Part shown: positions 17,037 through 26,270 of the stretch, in pieces | Numbering within the stretch: the stretch's first letter is position 1 | Layout of the letters: every line of letters starts with the position of its first letter | Notes under the pieces: generated by a model | Told to the model about the DNA's origin: nothing | Seen by the model: the letters and a program-made list of their open reading frames with translations, nothing else | Database searches by the model: none | Translations under genes and position numbers: made by a program | Assembly (NCBI GenBank): GCA_937959115.1 | Contig: CALGAW010000036.1 | Span: 62,001 to 126,000, forward strand | DNA: 64,000 nt | Source of the DNA: an uncultured Saprospiraceae bacterium | Lineage (GTDB): Bacteria > Bacteroidota > Bacteroidia > Chitinophagales > Saprospiraceae | Direction of reading: 5' to 3'

Positions 17037-20000
17037 ATGGCCAAAAAGAAATCCCGCAAAAAATACGAAGAAAATTTCCAGAAGGAAGTAAAAAAGCTAA
17101 ACCCTCAACAACGCCAAGCTGTTGAAACCATTGAGGGACCAGTCATGGTCATTGCTGGACCGGGGACAGGCAAAACTCAAATTCTGAGTGCACGGATCGG
17201 TCAGATTCTCAAGCAGACAGATGCCCATGCCCATAATGTCCTTTGCTTGACTTACACGAATGCTGGTGTACACGCTATGCGTGACCGTCTCTTGAAGTTT
17301 ATCGGTCCAGAAGCACACAGAGTGCACATCAATACGTTTCACTCCTTCTGTAACGAGGTTATTAAGGACAACATTACTCAATTTGGACTAGGAGCAGTGG
17401 ATACCGTTTCAGAATTACAGCGCCTTGAAATAATTGATGGGATTCTAAGTAAATTGTCTTCAGAACATCCGCTAAAAAATCGAAAATCCGACCGGAAGAT
17501 TTATGACAAGAGTTTAGCAGGCTTGTTCTCAATGATGAAAAAAGAACATTGGACTCCAGAACTTATTGCAAAACGAGCGGACGAACATGTCGAAATATTG
17601 CCGACATTGGAAGAATTCATTTATAAGCGGAAACAAGGTCCTTACCTAAAAGGAGATGTCAAGCAAGGAAAGGTAGAAGAGGTTATTGGTAAGCTCAGAA
17701 AACTAAAGGCTGCAGCCAATTTGTTCCCGCATTATCAACGCGTATTGCTGGATAAAGGATTATATGATTATGAAGATATGATTCTATGGGTTGTACAAAA
17801 ATTCAAAGAAAACAAGTCGTTACTTCAATCCTACCAAGAGCAATACCTCTATATTTTAGTCGATGAATTTCAAGATACAAATGGTGCACAAAGTGAATTG
17901 TTGCAGTTACTGATCAATTATTGGAATCAACCCAACATCTTTGTTGTAGGAGATGATGACCAAGCAATCTATGAATTTCAAGGAGCACGAGTCAAAAACC
18001 TAACTGACTTTTATAAGTCCTTGAAAGATGAAATGCGGGTGGTAATGCTTACGACAAATTACAGATCAACTCAAGTACTTTTGGATGCCTCAAAATCTTT
18101 GATCGATTACAACAAACTACGCCTGATCAATCAACTGGAAGGGCTTACTCTAGACAAAAGCCTGCATGCTGGTCACCCCAAAATTTCTAAACAGAAGCAC
18201 CCGATCCGACTCATTGCCTATCCAGACCCCATCCATGAAGTTGTAGACATCACCAATCAGATTCAACGATTATTGGAGAAAGAGGAAGATCTTTCAGATG
18301 TAGCAGTGATCTATAGAAATCAGAGTCAAGTCCAGAAGCTCATGAAACTGCTGCAGAAGCGAGAAATTCCTTATCAAACAAAGAGAAAAATCAATGTGCT
18401 AGATACACCAGTAATCAAAAAACTGGAGACCATGTTAACCTACTTGGTTTGGGAATATGAAAAACCAGAAAAAGGCGAGGAAAAACTCTACGAGATACTC
18501 CACTATGACTTTACAGGAATCGATCCCTCTGACATTACAAAACTTGCGATTTACAAAGGAACAACACCGGATGCGCTGCCTTGGAGAGAAATCATTGGCG
18601 ATGAAGAAACACTGAAGAGCTGCAGAATTAAAAAGACTGAACCGTTTTTGCAAGTGTTCAAATTTTGGAAAGAAATCAAATCCTCCTTGATCAATCTGCC
18701 CTTGATGCCGCTTATGGAACGAATCATAAATCGTTCTGGAATGTTGGCGTATTTGTCTGAACGACCTGATAAAATTTACCAAATCCAATTGCTCCATTCA
18801 TTTTTTGATTTTGCTAGATTGGAATCAGAACGAAAACTCAATCTGAACTTGAAAGAGCTGCTAGAAACCGTTCAGCGAATGAATGACAATAATTTAAAAC
18901 TAGACTTTCAACAAGTAAAGTATTCAAATAAGAAAGGAGTCATTCTTACCTCTGCACATAGTTCGAAAGGGCAAGAATTCAAACATGTGTTTATGCTTGA
19001 CTGTGGGAAGGAATGGGCGCCCCGCAAAAGCAAAAGTAGAGGGTTTACGCTACCCCCGACACTCACCTTCTCCCAAGCAGAAGATGACACGGAAGCAGCA
19101 AGACGACTATTTTATGTTGCCATGACCCGAACAAAAGAGTTCCTGCAAATCTCATATCCAGAAATAGGTAAAGATCAAAAGGTAGCAAGCCATGTACAGT
19201 TTATAGATGAATTGATGGACACCTTCGACATCAAAACAGAACAGCGCTTCGTCCCTGCACACGACCTAGCTGAAGCCCAATTTGAGTTATTGAAGGAAAT
19301 GCAGATTCCCGAAGTCAAAGATCACCTGTCTGCTGTTGAAGCAGATGCTTTGTTGCAAGGCTTTCGGATGAGTGCCAGCTCGCTCAACAAAATGATTGAC
19401 TGTCCGCTGAGTTTCTATTATAGTAACGTCCTCAAAGTGCCTAGTGTCTCAAGTGAATCTGCCTCCTACGGAACAGCCGCCCACAACACCTTAGAATGGG
19501 CGTTTAAGCAAATGCTAGACCACCCAGAACAAGAATTCCCTTCTACAGCAGATCTTATGAAACAGTTCGAATGGGAAATGGGCCGTCAACGTGCACATCT
19601 AACCAATTTGCAATACGAACGACGACTCAAACTAGGAAAATTGCGCTTGCCTCAATACTATGAGATACGAAAACCAAACTGGCGTAAAAAGGTAGAACTG
19701 GAAAAGAATTTTAAAAATGTAGAATATAAGGGCGTTCCATTGACAGGTACCATCGACAAAATCGAGTACATTGATAAGACTAACGTGCACCTTGTTGACT
19801 ATAAAACAAGTAACTACCAAAGTAAAAGCACCAAAGAGCCTTCTAAAAGAAATAAATATGGTGGTGATTATTGGCGACAAGTAGTGTTTTATAAAATCTT
19901 GTTGGAAAGCTATCGAAACAACCAATTGAAAGTCGTCTCTGGTGAAGTTGATTACCTAGAACCAGAAACAATAGTAGACGATGTTTTTCACCAAAAAACC

Positions 20001-20186
20001 ATTAACATTGATATAGAAAACGTCGAATTGGTAGGAGAACTAATTGAAACAACTTACGAGAAGATCATCAAGCACGACTTCTACACCGGCTGCGGCAAAA
20101 AAGACTGCCAATGGTGCACCTTCACTAAAAACTATGCAACCGTAGATAGTTATCGAGATGAATTGGCAGAAGAGCTAGACGATTAA
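17037..20186 (+). CDS. UvrD/Rep-type helicase with C-terminal Fe-S PD-(D/E)XK nuclease
   Basis: A 1049-residue superfamily 1A helicase fused to a nuclease. Helicase motifs run in order: Walker A AGPGTGKTQ (about 40), TFHSFC, Walker B LVDEFQDTNGAQ, GDDDQAIYEFQGA, HSSKGQEFKHVF and RLFYVAMTRTKE. After about residue 770 comes a RecB-type nuclease: CPLSFYYSNV, GTAAHNTLEW, LTGTIDKIE and HLVDYKTS give the catalytic Asp and Lys. The first Cys (about 789) with three in GCGKKDCQWC (about 1018-1027) should hold a 4Fe-4S cluster, as in AddB. It probably resects or repairs DNA ends. No partner subunit lies beside it, so it may act alone or pair with a distant gene. Confidence 0.9.
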   Translation: MAKKKSRKKYEENFQKEVKKLNPQQRQAVETIEGPVMVIAGPGTGKTQILSARIGQILKQTDAHAHNVLCLTYTNAGVHAMRDRLLKFIGPEAHRVHINTFHSFCNEVIKDNITQFGLGAVDTVSELQRLEIIDGILSKLSSEHPLKNRKSDRKIYDKSLAGLFSMMKKEHWTPELIAKRADEHVEILPTLEEFIYKRKQGPYLKGDVKQGKVEEVIGKLRKLKAAANLFPHYQRVLLDKGLYDYEDMILWVVQKFKENKSLLQSYQEQYLYILVDEFQDTNGAQSELLQLLINYWNQPNIFVVGDDDQAIYEFQGARVKNLTDFYKSLKDEMRVVMLTTNYRSTQVLLDASKSLIDYNKLRLINQLEGLTLDKSLHAGHPKISKQKHPIRLIAYPDPIHEVVDITNQIQRLLEKEEDLSDVAVIYRNQSQVQKLMKLLQKREIPYQTKRKINVLDTPVIKKLETMLTYLVWEYEKPEKGEEKLYEILHYDFTGIDPSDITKLAIYKGTTPDALPWREIIGDEETLKSCRIKKTEPFLQVFKFWKEIKSSLINLPLMPLMERIINRSGMLAYLSERPDKIYQIQLLHSFFDFARLESERKLNLNLKELLETVQRMNDNNLKLDFQQVKYSNKKGVILTSAHSSKGQEFKHVFMLDCGKEWAPRKSKSRGFTLPPTLTFSQAEDDTEAARRLFYVAMTRTKEFLQISYPEIGKDQKVASHVQFIDELMDTFDIKTEQRFVPAHDLAEAQFELLKEMQIPEVKDHLSAVEADALLQGFRMSASSLNKMIDCPLSFYYSNVLKVPSVSSESASYGTAAHNTLEWAFKQMLDHPEQEFPSTADLMKQFEWEMGRQRAHLTNLQYERRLKLGKLRLPQYYEIRKPNWRKKVELEKNFKNVEYKGVPLTGTIDKIEYIDKTNVHLVDYKTSNYQSKSTKEPSKRNKYGGDYWRQVVFYKILLESYRNNQLKVVSGEVDYLEPETIVDDVFHQKTINIDIENVELVGELIETTYEKIIKHDFYTGCGKKDCQWCTFTKNYATVDSYRDELAEELDD

Positions 20187-20251
20187 ATCAGTTATAACCA
20201 TAAAAATCCTTGCTTCATCTGTAGTGAAATTTATTTACCCCAATAAAATAA

Positions 20252-20281
20252 AACGGTAAACCCCCGAAAGGATTTACCGTT
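20252..20281 (-). terminator. Intrinsic terminator of the Ig-repeat gene
   Basis: A 9-bp perfect stem AACGGTAAA / TTTACCGTT is followed on the minus strand by TTATTTTATT. It lies just after the stop codon of the minus-strand Ig-repeat gene. The plus side lacks a T-tract, so it serves the minus strand. Confidence 0.75.
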
Positions 20282-20302
20282 GACAAATACAAACATTATC
20301 AA

Positions 20303-23300
20303 CTATCTTTTGGTGTAAGTCCAGACATGACTGGCTTGACCCGTTTTTGTTTTAACAATAACCTGTACCTTGTTAGTACCAGCCTCCAAAGGAATGTTAG
20401 CCGTCAGTAATTTGGATCGTGATCCATAGCTAAAGTCCTTAATCGCTTTACCGTTTACTAGGACTTGAATATTCGCTTTATCGCCTACGTTTGCAATAAT
20501 CGCCTTCACTGTTTTCTGGTTTCTTCTTACGGTTTGAGATGTATTTCCCATTCCAAAAATCACAGGCTTTGTCCGTTCTCTTGAATGATAAAGCGTCATC
20601 GTCTTTTTACCAGAACCTAGAGAGTTGCTACCAGAGACTTCAATTCTGTTTTTACCATTTGTAAGTGGCACTGTAGCCTTGAAAACTCCAGTTTTAGCAT
20701 CAAACTTCACATTATTGACCGTTTTCCCATTGACCTTAATCGAGAGTGACGCATCTACATATTTAGCTGATCCAGAAATCTGAGCAGCGCTCTCTCCATG
20801 AAAGCTCAAGTCACTAGGAGTTGCAATTCGGATAGAAGGTTTTGCCGTAGGACGTTTTCCACCAGTTACAATCGTTGGAGTACGTCCTTTCGAATCACCT
20901 TTTCCTACTTTAGGCTTTCCTGTTCTAGGAATTGTTTGCCAGCCACCGCCAGTTGTTGTAGGAGGATCGGCAGGATCAGGGTCTACAGTTGTACCACCAG
21001 TTCCAGTTGTTGGCCAAGTACCTCCGCCTGTTGTTGTAGGAGGGTCAGCGGTATCTGGGTTCGTGGTTTGTGTACTACCTGGAGTTACTGTTCCTCTTGA
21101 CTTCTTGTAGAAGGTAATCGTTACATCGTCACTCGCTCGTCCAACTTCATTTCCAGCTGTAATCACAATTTTATGCGTCGCATTTATTTGTGTATTTACC
21201 TTCACAACTTTGCTTCTCATGTCGAACGTGAAATTTGTCAGTGTTTTACCATTATTTCTTACATTTATTTGATTCCTTGAGGTCACTCCAGTTACTCTTG
21301 CTTCTACCATGTAAGCAAATGTACTTATGGTAATGTCTCTTTCTGGCTTATAAATGGATACTGTTGGTGGTGCAGCAGACACTTCTATTTTTTGCTTATA
21401 AATCAACACCCTATTGTCTCGATCAGACCCCGCATTATTGGTAGCAATGATTTCAACATTTACAGGCGCATCACCTAGTGTTACCGTACTAGTAAACAGT
21501 CCAGATGTAGCATTAAATGTAAAGCTAGATAGCTGTCTACCTCCAACGAGGTATTTAATCTGATTTTTAGCACTAATATTTTTAATCGTCGCCTTCACTT
21601 GTGCCGTTTTTATGCTGTACGTTTCCGTATTCGCTCTAGGCGTTGTAATGTTGACAGTCGGCTTAGGAGTTGGTGCTTCATACTTGATCGTTCTGGTGTC
21701 GCTGTCAGACCCATTGCTGTTTGATACGGATACCACAACATTGTTTCTTCCTGGATTCAGATTTACTTGAGTACTGATCACATTTCTGCTAAAGTTGAAG
21801 CTCCGAACAGGGTTGTTGTTCACCGTAATTCTGATTTCACTTTTGCTATTTACTCCTGTCACCGTTGCTTTCAATGGTGTTGAAACAGTAGAAGAAAGGT
21901 ATGGATTACTTACTGGCGTTGTAATTTTAACTGTTGGCTTAATGGTAATTGGAGTACTATACTTAATCGTTCTAGTATCATTATCCGTTCCAAAATTGTT
22001 TCTTCCAGTTATAACGACTGCATTGTTGCCTTTAGTCAAGTTGATTACAGTTTTAAACAAACCCGTAGAAGAATTATAGGAGAAGTTTGTCGTTTTCGTT
22101 CCATTCACCGTAAACGTCACATCAGACTTTCTTGTCACATCCGTCAACTTTGCGTTGATTGAGATGGTAGACTTTGTAGTTGTGTGCGGATTGCTCCTAG
22201 GATTTGTGATCTTCACCGTTGGTCTAGTTCCTGTTGGTTCATTGCCTCCCATTGGATCACACATTGGTCCATTTGGCTCAGGTGTTCCTTTCAATACTAA
22301 TGTTGCATAGTCAGAAGCTTCTCCAACCGTATTGATTGCTTTAATTTGAACATTAATTTGTTGAACTGTCATATTCACAGAAGCTTCAAACAAATTAGTA
22401 TTCGCATTATAATTGAATCCAGTGAAGTATTGATTATTAAGCATGAATTGAATCTGATCCTTTCGATCAACATTTTTCACTCGTGCTCTTATTCTGACGT
22501 TTGTGCTGCTAGTCTCATAAGGACTCGTAGAAGGCGAATAAATATCAACAGTAGGTGGATCTTCAGTCGTTACTGGAGGACTATACGTTCCAGGATTATT
22601 ATTGGGAGTCACTGGAGTCGTTGTCGTTGTTGGTGTATCCTCTACTTCATAAATGATCGTTTTTCCTTTCTCATCACGGCCATACTCATTTGTTGCAAGT
22701 ACTTCTACAATATTCTTTCCTAGACTCAATGAAAGATTAGTGTTCAGTTTTCCTGTTGACTTATCAAAGCTGAAAGAAATATCTCTTCCGTCATGCACAA
22801 CGTTAATGTTTCGCTTATCCTTCACGTTTTTCACATGAGCAATTAGTGAAAGGTTTCTACTTGTCACCATGACAGGGTTCGTACTTGGGCGAACAATTCT
22901 TATCGAAGGAGGTGGTCCACTGTAAGTAGTTGACTCCTCATTAATTTCTTCTGTTGTTTCGTTGTAAAGGAAATCATCCTTCTTCTTACCTTTTATCTTC
23001 CATCTAAGGAACAAGTTGGTATAATGATACACATCATTGTCAAATACTGGGCTGGCTGGCTGATTGTAAGCCTCGCCATCAATGTAATCATTCAATGCCC
23101 ATGTGGCTCTATGACCGGCACCGACAGAAAACCAAGGGGTAACGGCATAGCCGAGCTCAAGTCCTGCAGAAGGCATAAACGAAGCTCTAAAACCGTCAGC
23201 ATAACCATCTGCATAGTTCCAAGCCTCTCCGTCCTGCATAGCTTCTAGTTGATTCAATACGTACCTTCTCTTTCCATCCGTGTCAATCAAGGAGTAATCG

Positions 23301-23812
23301 TAGTTAGCATCTCCGTTATCACTGTTTTCTTGATCCGTTCTTGCTTGATGGAAATCGATACCTAGTCCGCCAAATACGCCAAGCTCAATGCCTGTGTTTT
23401 GACGAAGTCTGTTGGCAATCAATACCAATTCGCCACTACCTTCATGAATGTCTGTGGTGTGATTTTGGAAAACATACCCAGGCGAAGTCACATAACTTTG
23501 AACGCCACCTGTCGTACCATTCAGCAAGGAGTTTTTCTCAATTTCACTTGATTGGAAGTGGTTGGCACCTCTTGTATGCGTATACAAGTATCTACCTCTA
23601 ACGTCTACATCCAACCAACCGTTTGGTTTATGATAGATGTTTTTACCAAGCGTCAGCCCTGCACCATATCCAGGCAATGCACATACATCACTCTGCTGGT
23701 AAGCTACTCCACTATTGAGACCTAATGTCCATGCTCCTGACTGAGCATTCAGGTTTGCTGTAAACAGTAAAGCTAGCCATACTGCAAGCGTTTTAAGTAA
23801 ATTGTAATTCAT
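20303..23812 (-). CDS. Outer membrane beta-barrel fused to eight Ig-like repeats
   Basis: A 1169-residue secreted protein. The signal peptide ends in ANLNAQ (about 24). Residues ~25-275 look like an outer membrane barrel (VDVRGRYLYTHTRG, GLGIDFHQARTD, VTPWFSVGAGHRATW). From about 300 there are eight repeats of 90-115 residues starting near 301, 418, 530, 625, 716, 814, 992 and 1082, each opening PTVxIxxPxxNP and closing like ATNNAGSDRDNRVLIY. A Pro/Thr/Gly linker with a duplicated DPADPPTTTGGG lies at ~900-960. No T9SS sorting domain is present. The repeats may lie in the periplasm or on the surface, and the sequence does not decide. Function unknown. Confidence 0.8.
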   Translation of the reverse strand: MNYNLLKTLAVWLALLFTANLNAQSGAWTLGLNSGVAYQQSDVCALPGYGAGLTLGKNIYHKPNGWLDVDVRGRYLYTHTRGANHFQSSEIEKNSLLNGTTGGVQSYVTSPGYVFQNHTTDIHEGSGELVLIANRLRQNTGIELGVFGGLGIDFHQARTDQENSDNGDANYDYSLIDTDGKRRYVLNQLEAMQDGEAWNYADGYADGFRASFMPSAGLELGYAVTPWFSVGAGHRATWALNDYIDGEAYNQPASPVFDNDVYHYTNLFLRWKIKGKKKDDFLYNETTEEINEESTTYSGPPPSIRIVRPSTNPVMVTSRNLSLIAHVKNVKDKRNINVVHDGRDISFSFDKSTGKLNTNLSLSLGKNIVEVLATNEYGRDEKGKTIIYEVEDTPTTTTTPVTPNNNPGTYSPPVTTEDPPTVDIYSPSTSPYETSSTNVRIRARVKNVDRKDQIQFMLNNQYFTGFNYNANTNLFEASVNMTVQQINVQIKAINTVGEASDYATLVLKGTPEPNGPMCDPMGGNEPTGTRPTVKITNPRSNPHTTTKSTISINAKLTDVTRKSDVTFTVNGTKTTNFSYNSSTGLFKTVINLTKGNNAVVITGRNNFGTDNDTRTIKYSTPITIKPTVKITTPVSNPYLSSTVSTPLKATVTGVNSKSEIRITVNNNPVRSFNFSRNVISTQVNLNPGRNNVVVSVSNSNGSDSDTRTIKYEAPTPKPTVNITTPRANTETYSIKTAQVKATIKNISAKNQIKYLVGGRQLSSFTFNATSGLFTSTVTLGDAPVNVEIIATNNAGSDRDNRVLIYKQKIEVSAAPPTVSIYKPERDITISTFAYMVEARVTGVTSRNQINVRNNGKTLTNFTFDMRSKVVKVNTQINATHKIVITAGNEVGRASDDVTITFYKKSRGTVTPGSTQTTNPDTADPPTTTGGGTWPTTGTGGTTVDPDPADPPTTTGGGWQTIPRTGKPKVGKGDSKGRTPTIVTGGKRPTAKPSIRIATPSDLSFHGESAAQISGSAKYVDASLSIKVNGKTVNNVKFDAKTGVFKATVPLTNGKNRIEVSGSNSLGSGKKTMTLYHSRERTKPVIFGMGNTSQTVRRNQKTVKAIIANVGDKANIQVLVNGKAIKDFSYGSRSKLLTANIPLEAGTNKVQVIVKTKTGQASHVWTYTKR

Positions 23813-24058
23813 AGTTCTAAATTTTTAAAATTAAATTAAATCGGGTATTCACTATATTGCAGTTTCTATGCCAACTAGGTGTTATCAAATTCTTAACATG
23901 GCAAATTTTGATTATAAGAATTGGAAAAAACCATTCTAAAACATTGTATTAAAACGACGCTAACCCTTTGAATTACAAACAGATGAACAATCCTTTATTT
24001 TTTTAATAAAAAATTAAGATTTCTTGAATAAGAAATCGCTTTTTGAATAGTTCCCTAT

Positions 24059-24190
24059 ATGGAAAAGAACGAAAACATATTAGATAGTGGTGAAATTTAC
24101 AAAGATCCAGAAGCGGATTTCCTAGAACTTCCATTGCTTGAACAAGAAAAAAATGATCGGGATTCTATTGAATGGAAATCATTAGTGTAA
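24059..24190 (+). CDS. Small acidic ORF, probably the 5' part of a frameshifted gene
   Basis: A 43-codon ORF (ATG 24059, TAA 24190) whose product is acidic, with ENILDSGEIYKDPEADFLEL then IEWKSLV. It is too short for confident family assignment. The next ORF starts inside its last codons in the -1 frame, and the joined text would read IEW-EIISVIIIRAGKNYF. That resembles one small gene broken by a one-base frameshift. Either a real mutation, an assembly error or translational coupling could explain it. Confidence 0.35.
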   Translation: MEKNENILDSGEIYKDPEADFLELPLLEQEKNDRDSIEWKSLV

Positions 24191-24357
24191 TAATAATACG
24201 TGCTGGAAAAAATTACTTTCCTGAATTGAACCTAGTGCTAAAAAATAATCAACGCATTAATATCACTGCTCGTAGAGACAAAATACTGCTAGTCAATGAT
24301 GGGAAGAAATTATCTAAATTTATTGGTGTTCCATTCTTAATTGGTGATGAGAAGTAA
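24172..24357 (+). CDS. Small ORF, probably the 3' part of a frameshifted gene
   Basis: A 61-codon ORF overlapping the preceding 43-codon ORF by 19 bases. It reads as the C-terminal end of a small protein: two strands (ISVIIIRAGKNYFPELNLVL, INITARRDKILLV) and a helix KKLSKFIGVPF, a pattern seen at the end of some Bacteroidota membrane-associated hypothetical proteins. No signal peptide or transmembrane helix is evident. It ends five bases before the convergent DUF1266 gene. I do not recognise a named function. The start codon is uncertain if the two ORFs were once one gene. Confidence 0.4.
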   Translation: MEIISVIIIRAGKNYFPELNLVLKNNQRINITARRDKILLVNDGKKLSKFIGVPFLIGDEK

Positions 24358-24362
24358 AAGGA

Positions 24363-25271
24363 TTACCAGTCCATCGTCTTCCAAGGGCTTTTCTCGTGCG
24401 TAAGCAGCGCCTCATGATGCTCCAAACGATCTGACAACAGCTCAGGGGAGCCACTCCACATTCCACAACCCACTAAAAAACCTTCGGAGAGCGACCGCCA
24501 ACTGTCATAAGTAGTAAACATGCTCTTGGCATAAGCCACAATCCGCTCCAGTGCTTCCTCTCTTGTGATCAGTTGTAGATCAAACCCGTAACGGCAAAGG
24601 TTGATGGCACGTTCGAGATCCCAAGCCAATACATTTGGGTCTTTCATCGTAGAAAAGAAGCCTTTTGTTAGCAGCAATGGGTAAATCTCAAGGATGTTTT
24701 CTGCATACGGATGAATGCGATCAGCCTCCATATCTTCCATGGTTAGTGTTTGGACTTCTAGGTCACTGATGGCTTTTCTCCATTCAGGCTTTGGTGTTGT
24801 CTTAAGCAAATTCCAAATCAGCTTAAAGTAAGATCGGTGACCAGCAACGGCAAGCCAATCTACAGTATCGATTAATGACTTGCGATCAGTAATGCCCCAT
24901 GCGTTATCAAGACCTTCTAGCAAGTCTTCGGTTGGCATATATGTCTCTAGCGTATTGAGGTAAAGACTATAAAAGTAAGAAAGGTTGGCAGCACAGGCTA
25001 CTGCTTTCTGTTCTTCAATATTGAGGTCTGTATCTGGTTTTAATTCAGGAGCATCATCAAAAAAATTAAGCACATCTCCTTCTGGGGCTTTGTCATCAGC
25101 AAGATTCATGAGATTTTTCATGACTGGATTGTCTTCAAACGTTTTTGAGATTTGTGCTTGCATGTTGTTTTGCATTTCAAGCGCATTACTCATGTATTCC
25201 ATCATTTGTTTCGGGTCGAGCCCCATGGCTTCCCACTGCTTTTTCATTTGCTCCAACATTTCCGGCGTCAT
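24363..25271 (-). CDS. DUF1266 domain protein
   Basis: A 302-residue soluble protein. The C-terminal ~190 residues match DUF1266 (YbeR/YbeU group): WGITDRKSLIDTVDWL opens the domain, and RAINLCRYGFDLQLITREEA with TTYDSWRSLSEGFLVGCGMW closes it. The N-terminal ~100 residues are Met- and acid-rich with predicted helices (MTPEMLEQMKKQWEAMGL). Biochemical role unknown; relatives in Gammaproteobacteria lie near chaperone genes. It is separated from the upstream yebC gene by 42 bases on the same strand and may share its transcript. Confidence 0.82.
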   Translation of the reverse strand: MTPEMLEQMKKQWEAMGLDPKQMMEYMSNALEMQNNMQAQISKTFEDNPVMKNLMNLADDKAPEGDVLNFFDDAPELKPDTDLNIEEQKAVACAANLSYFYSLYLNTLETYMPTEDLLEGLDNAWGITDRKSLIDTVDWLAVAGHRSYFKLIWNLLKTTPKPEWRKAISDLEVQTLTMEDMEADRIHPYAENILEIYPLLLTKGFFSTMKDPNVLAWDLERAINLCRYGFDLQLITREEALERIVAYAKSMFTTYDSWRSLSEGFLVGCGMWSGSPELLSDRLEHHEALLTHEKSPWKTMDW

Positions 25272-25313
25272 ACAGATTTCTTTAAGCGTTTTTATTAGGC
25301 GTATGAATGGGAG

Positions 25314-26039
25314 TTATTCCAAATTGTGAAATACATTTGTCACATCGTCATCCTGCTCCATTAAGTCAATCAAGGCCAAAACCTCATCCAACTGTTCATC
25401 ATTTTCGATTTTTTTGAGGTGATTTGGAATCCTTTCTAGTTCTGACTTTTCAACCTTTATCTCGTTTTTTTCAAGGGCTTCCTGCATTTTTCCAAAATCT
25501 TCGAAGGCAACAAACGCTTGAACAAACTCTTGTTCTTCTACGGTGTTTTTCTCCACTCGTTCCAATCCATGGTCAATATATTCTAGTTCAAACTCCTCGA
25601 GGTCAGGAATATCTGCTGGCAAGAGATAGAAAACGCCCATTCTGTCAAATATAAAATCGTGCATGCCTGATTGGCCAAGCGTACCTCCTTTCTTCCTGAA
25701 ATAAGATCGGACATTGGCTACTGTTCTAGTGGTATTGTCGGTTGCTGTTTCTACCACGAGGGCAACACCATGAGGTGCCATTCCTTCATAGACGACCGTA
25801 TCGAAATTACTAGTGTCTTTATCCGATGCCTTTTTGATGGCTGCCTGTATCCTGTCCTTTGGCATTTGGACTGCTTTTGCATTTTGGATAGCTCTCCTCA
25901 ACAAAATATTAGTATCTGGATCTGGGCCGCTTTGTTTTACTGCAATTGTGATTTGTCTTCCAGCTTTTGAAAATGCCTTTGCCATTTTATCCCACCGTGC
26001 AAATTTAGTCGCTTTTCTGTATTCAAATGCTCTTCCCAT
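25314..26039 (-). CDS. yebC: YebC/PmpR family DNA-binding regulator
   Basis: A 241-residue protein of the YebC/TACO1 family, linked to transcriptional control and, in recent work, to relieving ribosome stalls. It opens MGRAFEYRKATKFARWDKMA and continues AFSKAGRQITIAVKQSGPDP; AMPKDRI-like motif QMPKDRIQAAI, VYEGMAPHGVALVVE and TDNTTRTVANVRSYF are all diagnostic. ATG 26039 gives the normal family start; an in-frame TTG 15 codons upstream is rejected. Its own promoter lies at 26082-26112. Confidence 0.95.
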   Translation of the reverse strand: MGRAFEYRKATKFARWDKMAKAFSKAGRQITIAVKQSGPDPDTNILLRRAIQNAKAVQMPKDRIQAAIKKASDKDTSNFDTVVYEGMAPHGVALVVETATDNTTRTVANVRSYFRKKGGTLGQSGMHDFIFDRMGVFYLLPADIPDLEEFELEYIDHGLERVEKNTVEEQEFVQAFVAFEDFGKMQEALEKNEIKVEKSELERIPNHLKKIENDEQLDEVLALIDLMEQDDDVTNVFHNLE

Positions 26040-26081
26040 GATTCTATTTAATTTTTTATCCTGATTATAATGACTAATTGC

Positions 26082-26112
26082 CAAAAATACAATATTGACC
26101 TTAATTTTTCAA
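26082..26112 (-). promoter_or_regulatory. Bacteroidota-type promoter for yebC
   Basis: On the minus strand the -7 box reads TATTTTTG (26082-26089) and TTG (26110-26112) stands exactly 20 bases upstream. The predicted leader to the yebC ATG is about 35 bases. Confidence 0.6.
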
Positions 26113-26270
26113 CCTTAAATTGATTGAAGCATTTTGTAATTGTAGCAAAACAACGAGGAAACGACTAGGAGAACCGTTATTTATTTCGATAAAAAAAAAG
26201 GAGTTTACTCAAAAAAGTTTGATTCACTTTTAAACGGATTCTTCAATGAATTATATTAACATCAGCACTC

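Noticed and set aside
20798-21100. A 100-codon plus-strand ORF rich in Ser, Cys and Arg
   Set aside because: It lies inside the Pro/Thr linker of the minus-strand Ig-repeat gene and has shadow-like composition.
24059-24357. Programmed -1 frameshifting between the two small ORFs
   Set aside because: No slippery heptamer or downstream pseudoknot is evident at the overlap; a simple frameshift mutation or sequencing error is simpler.
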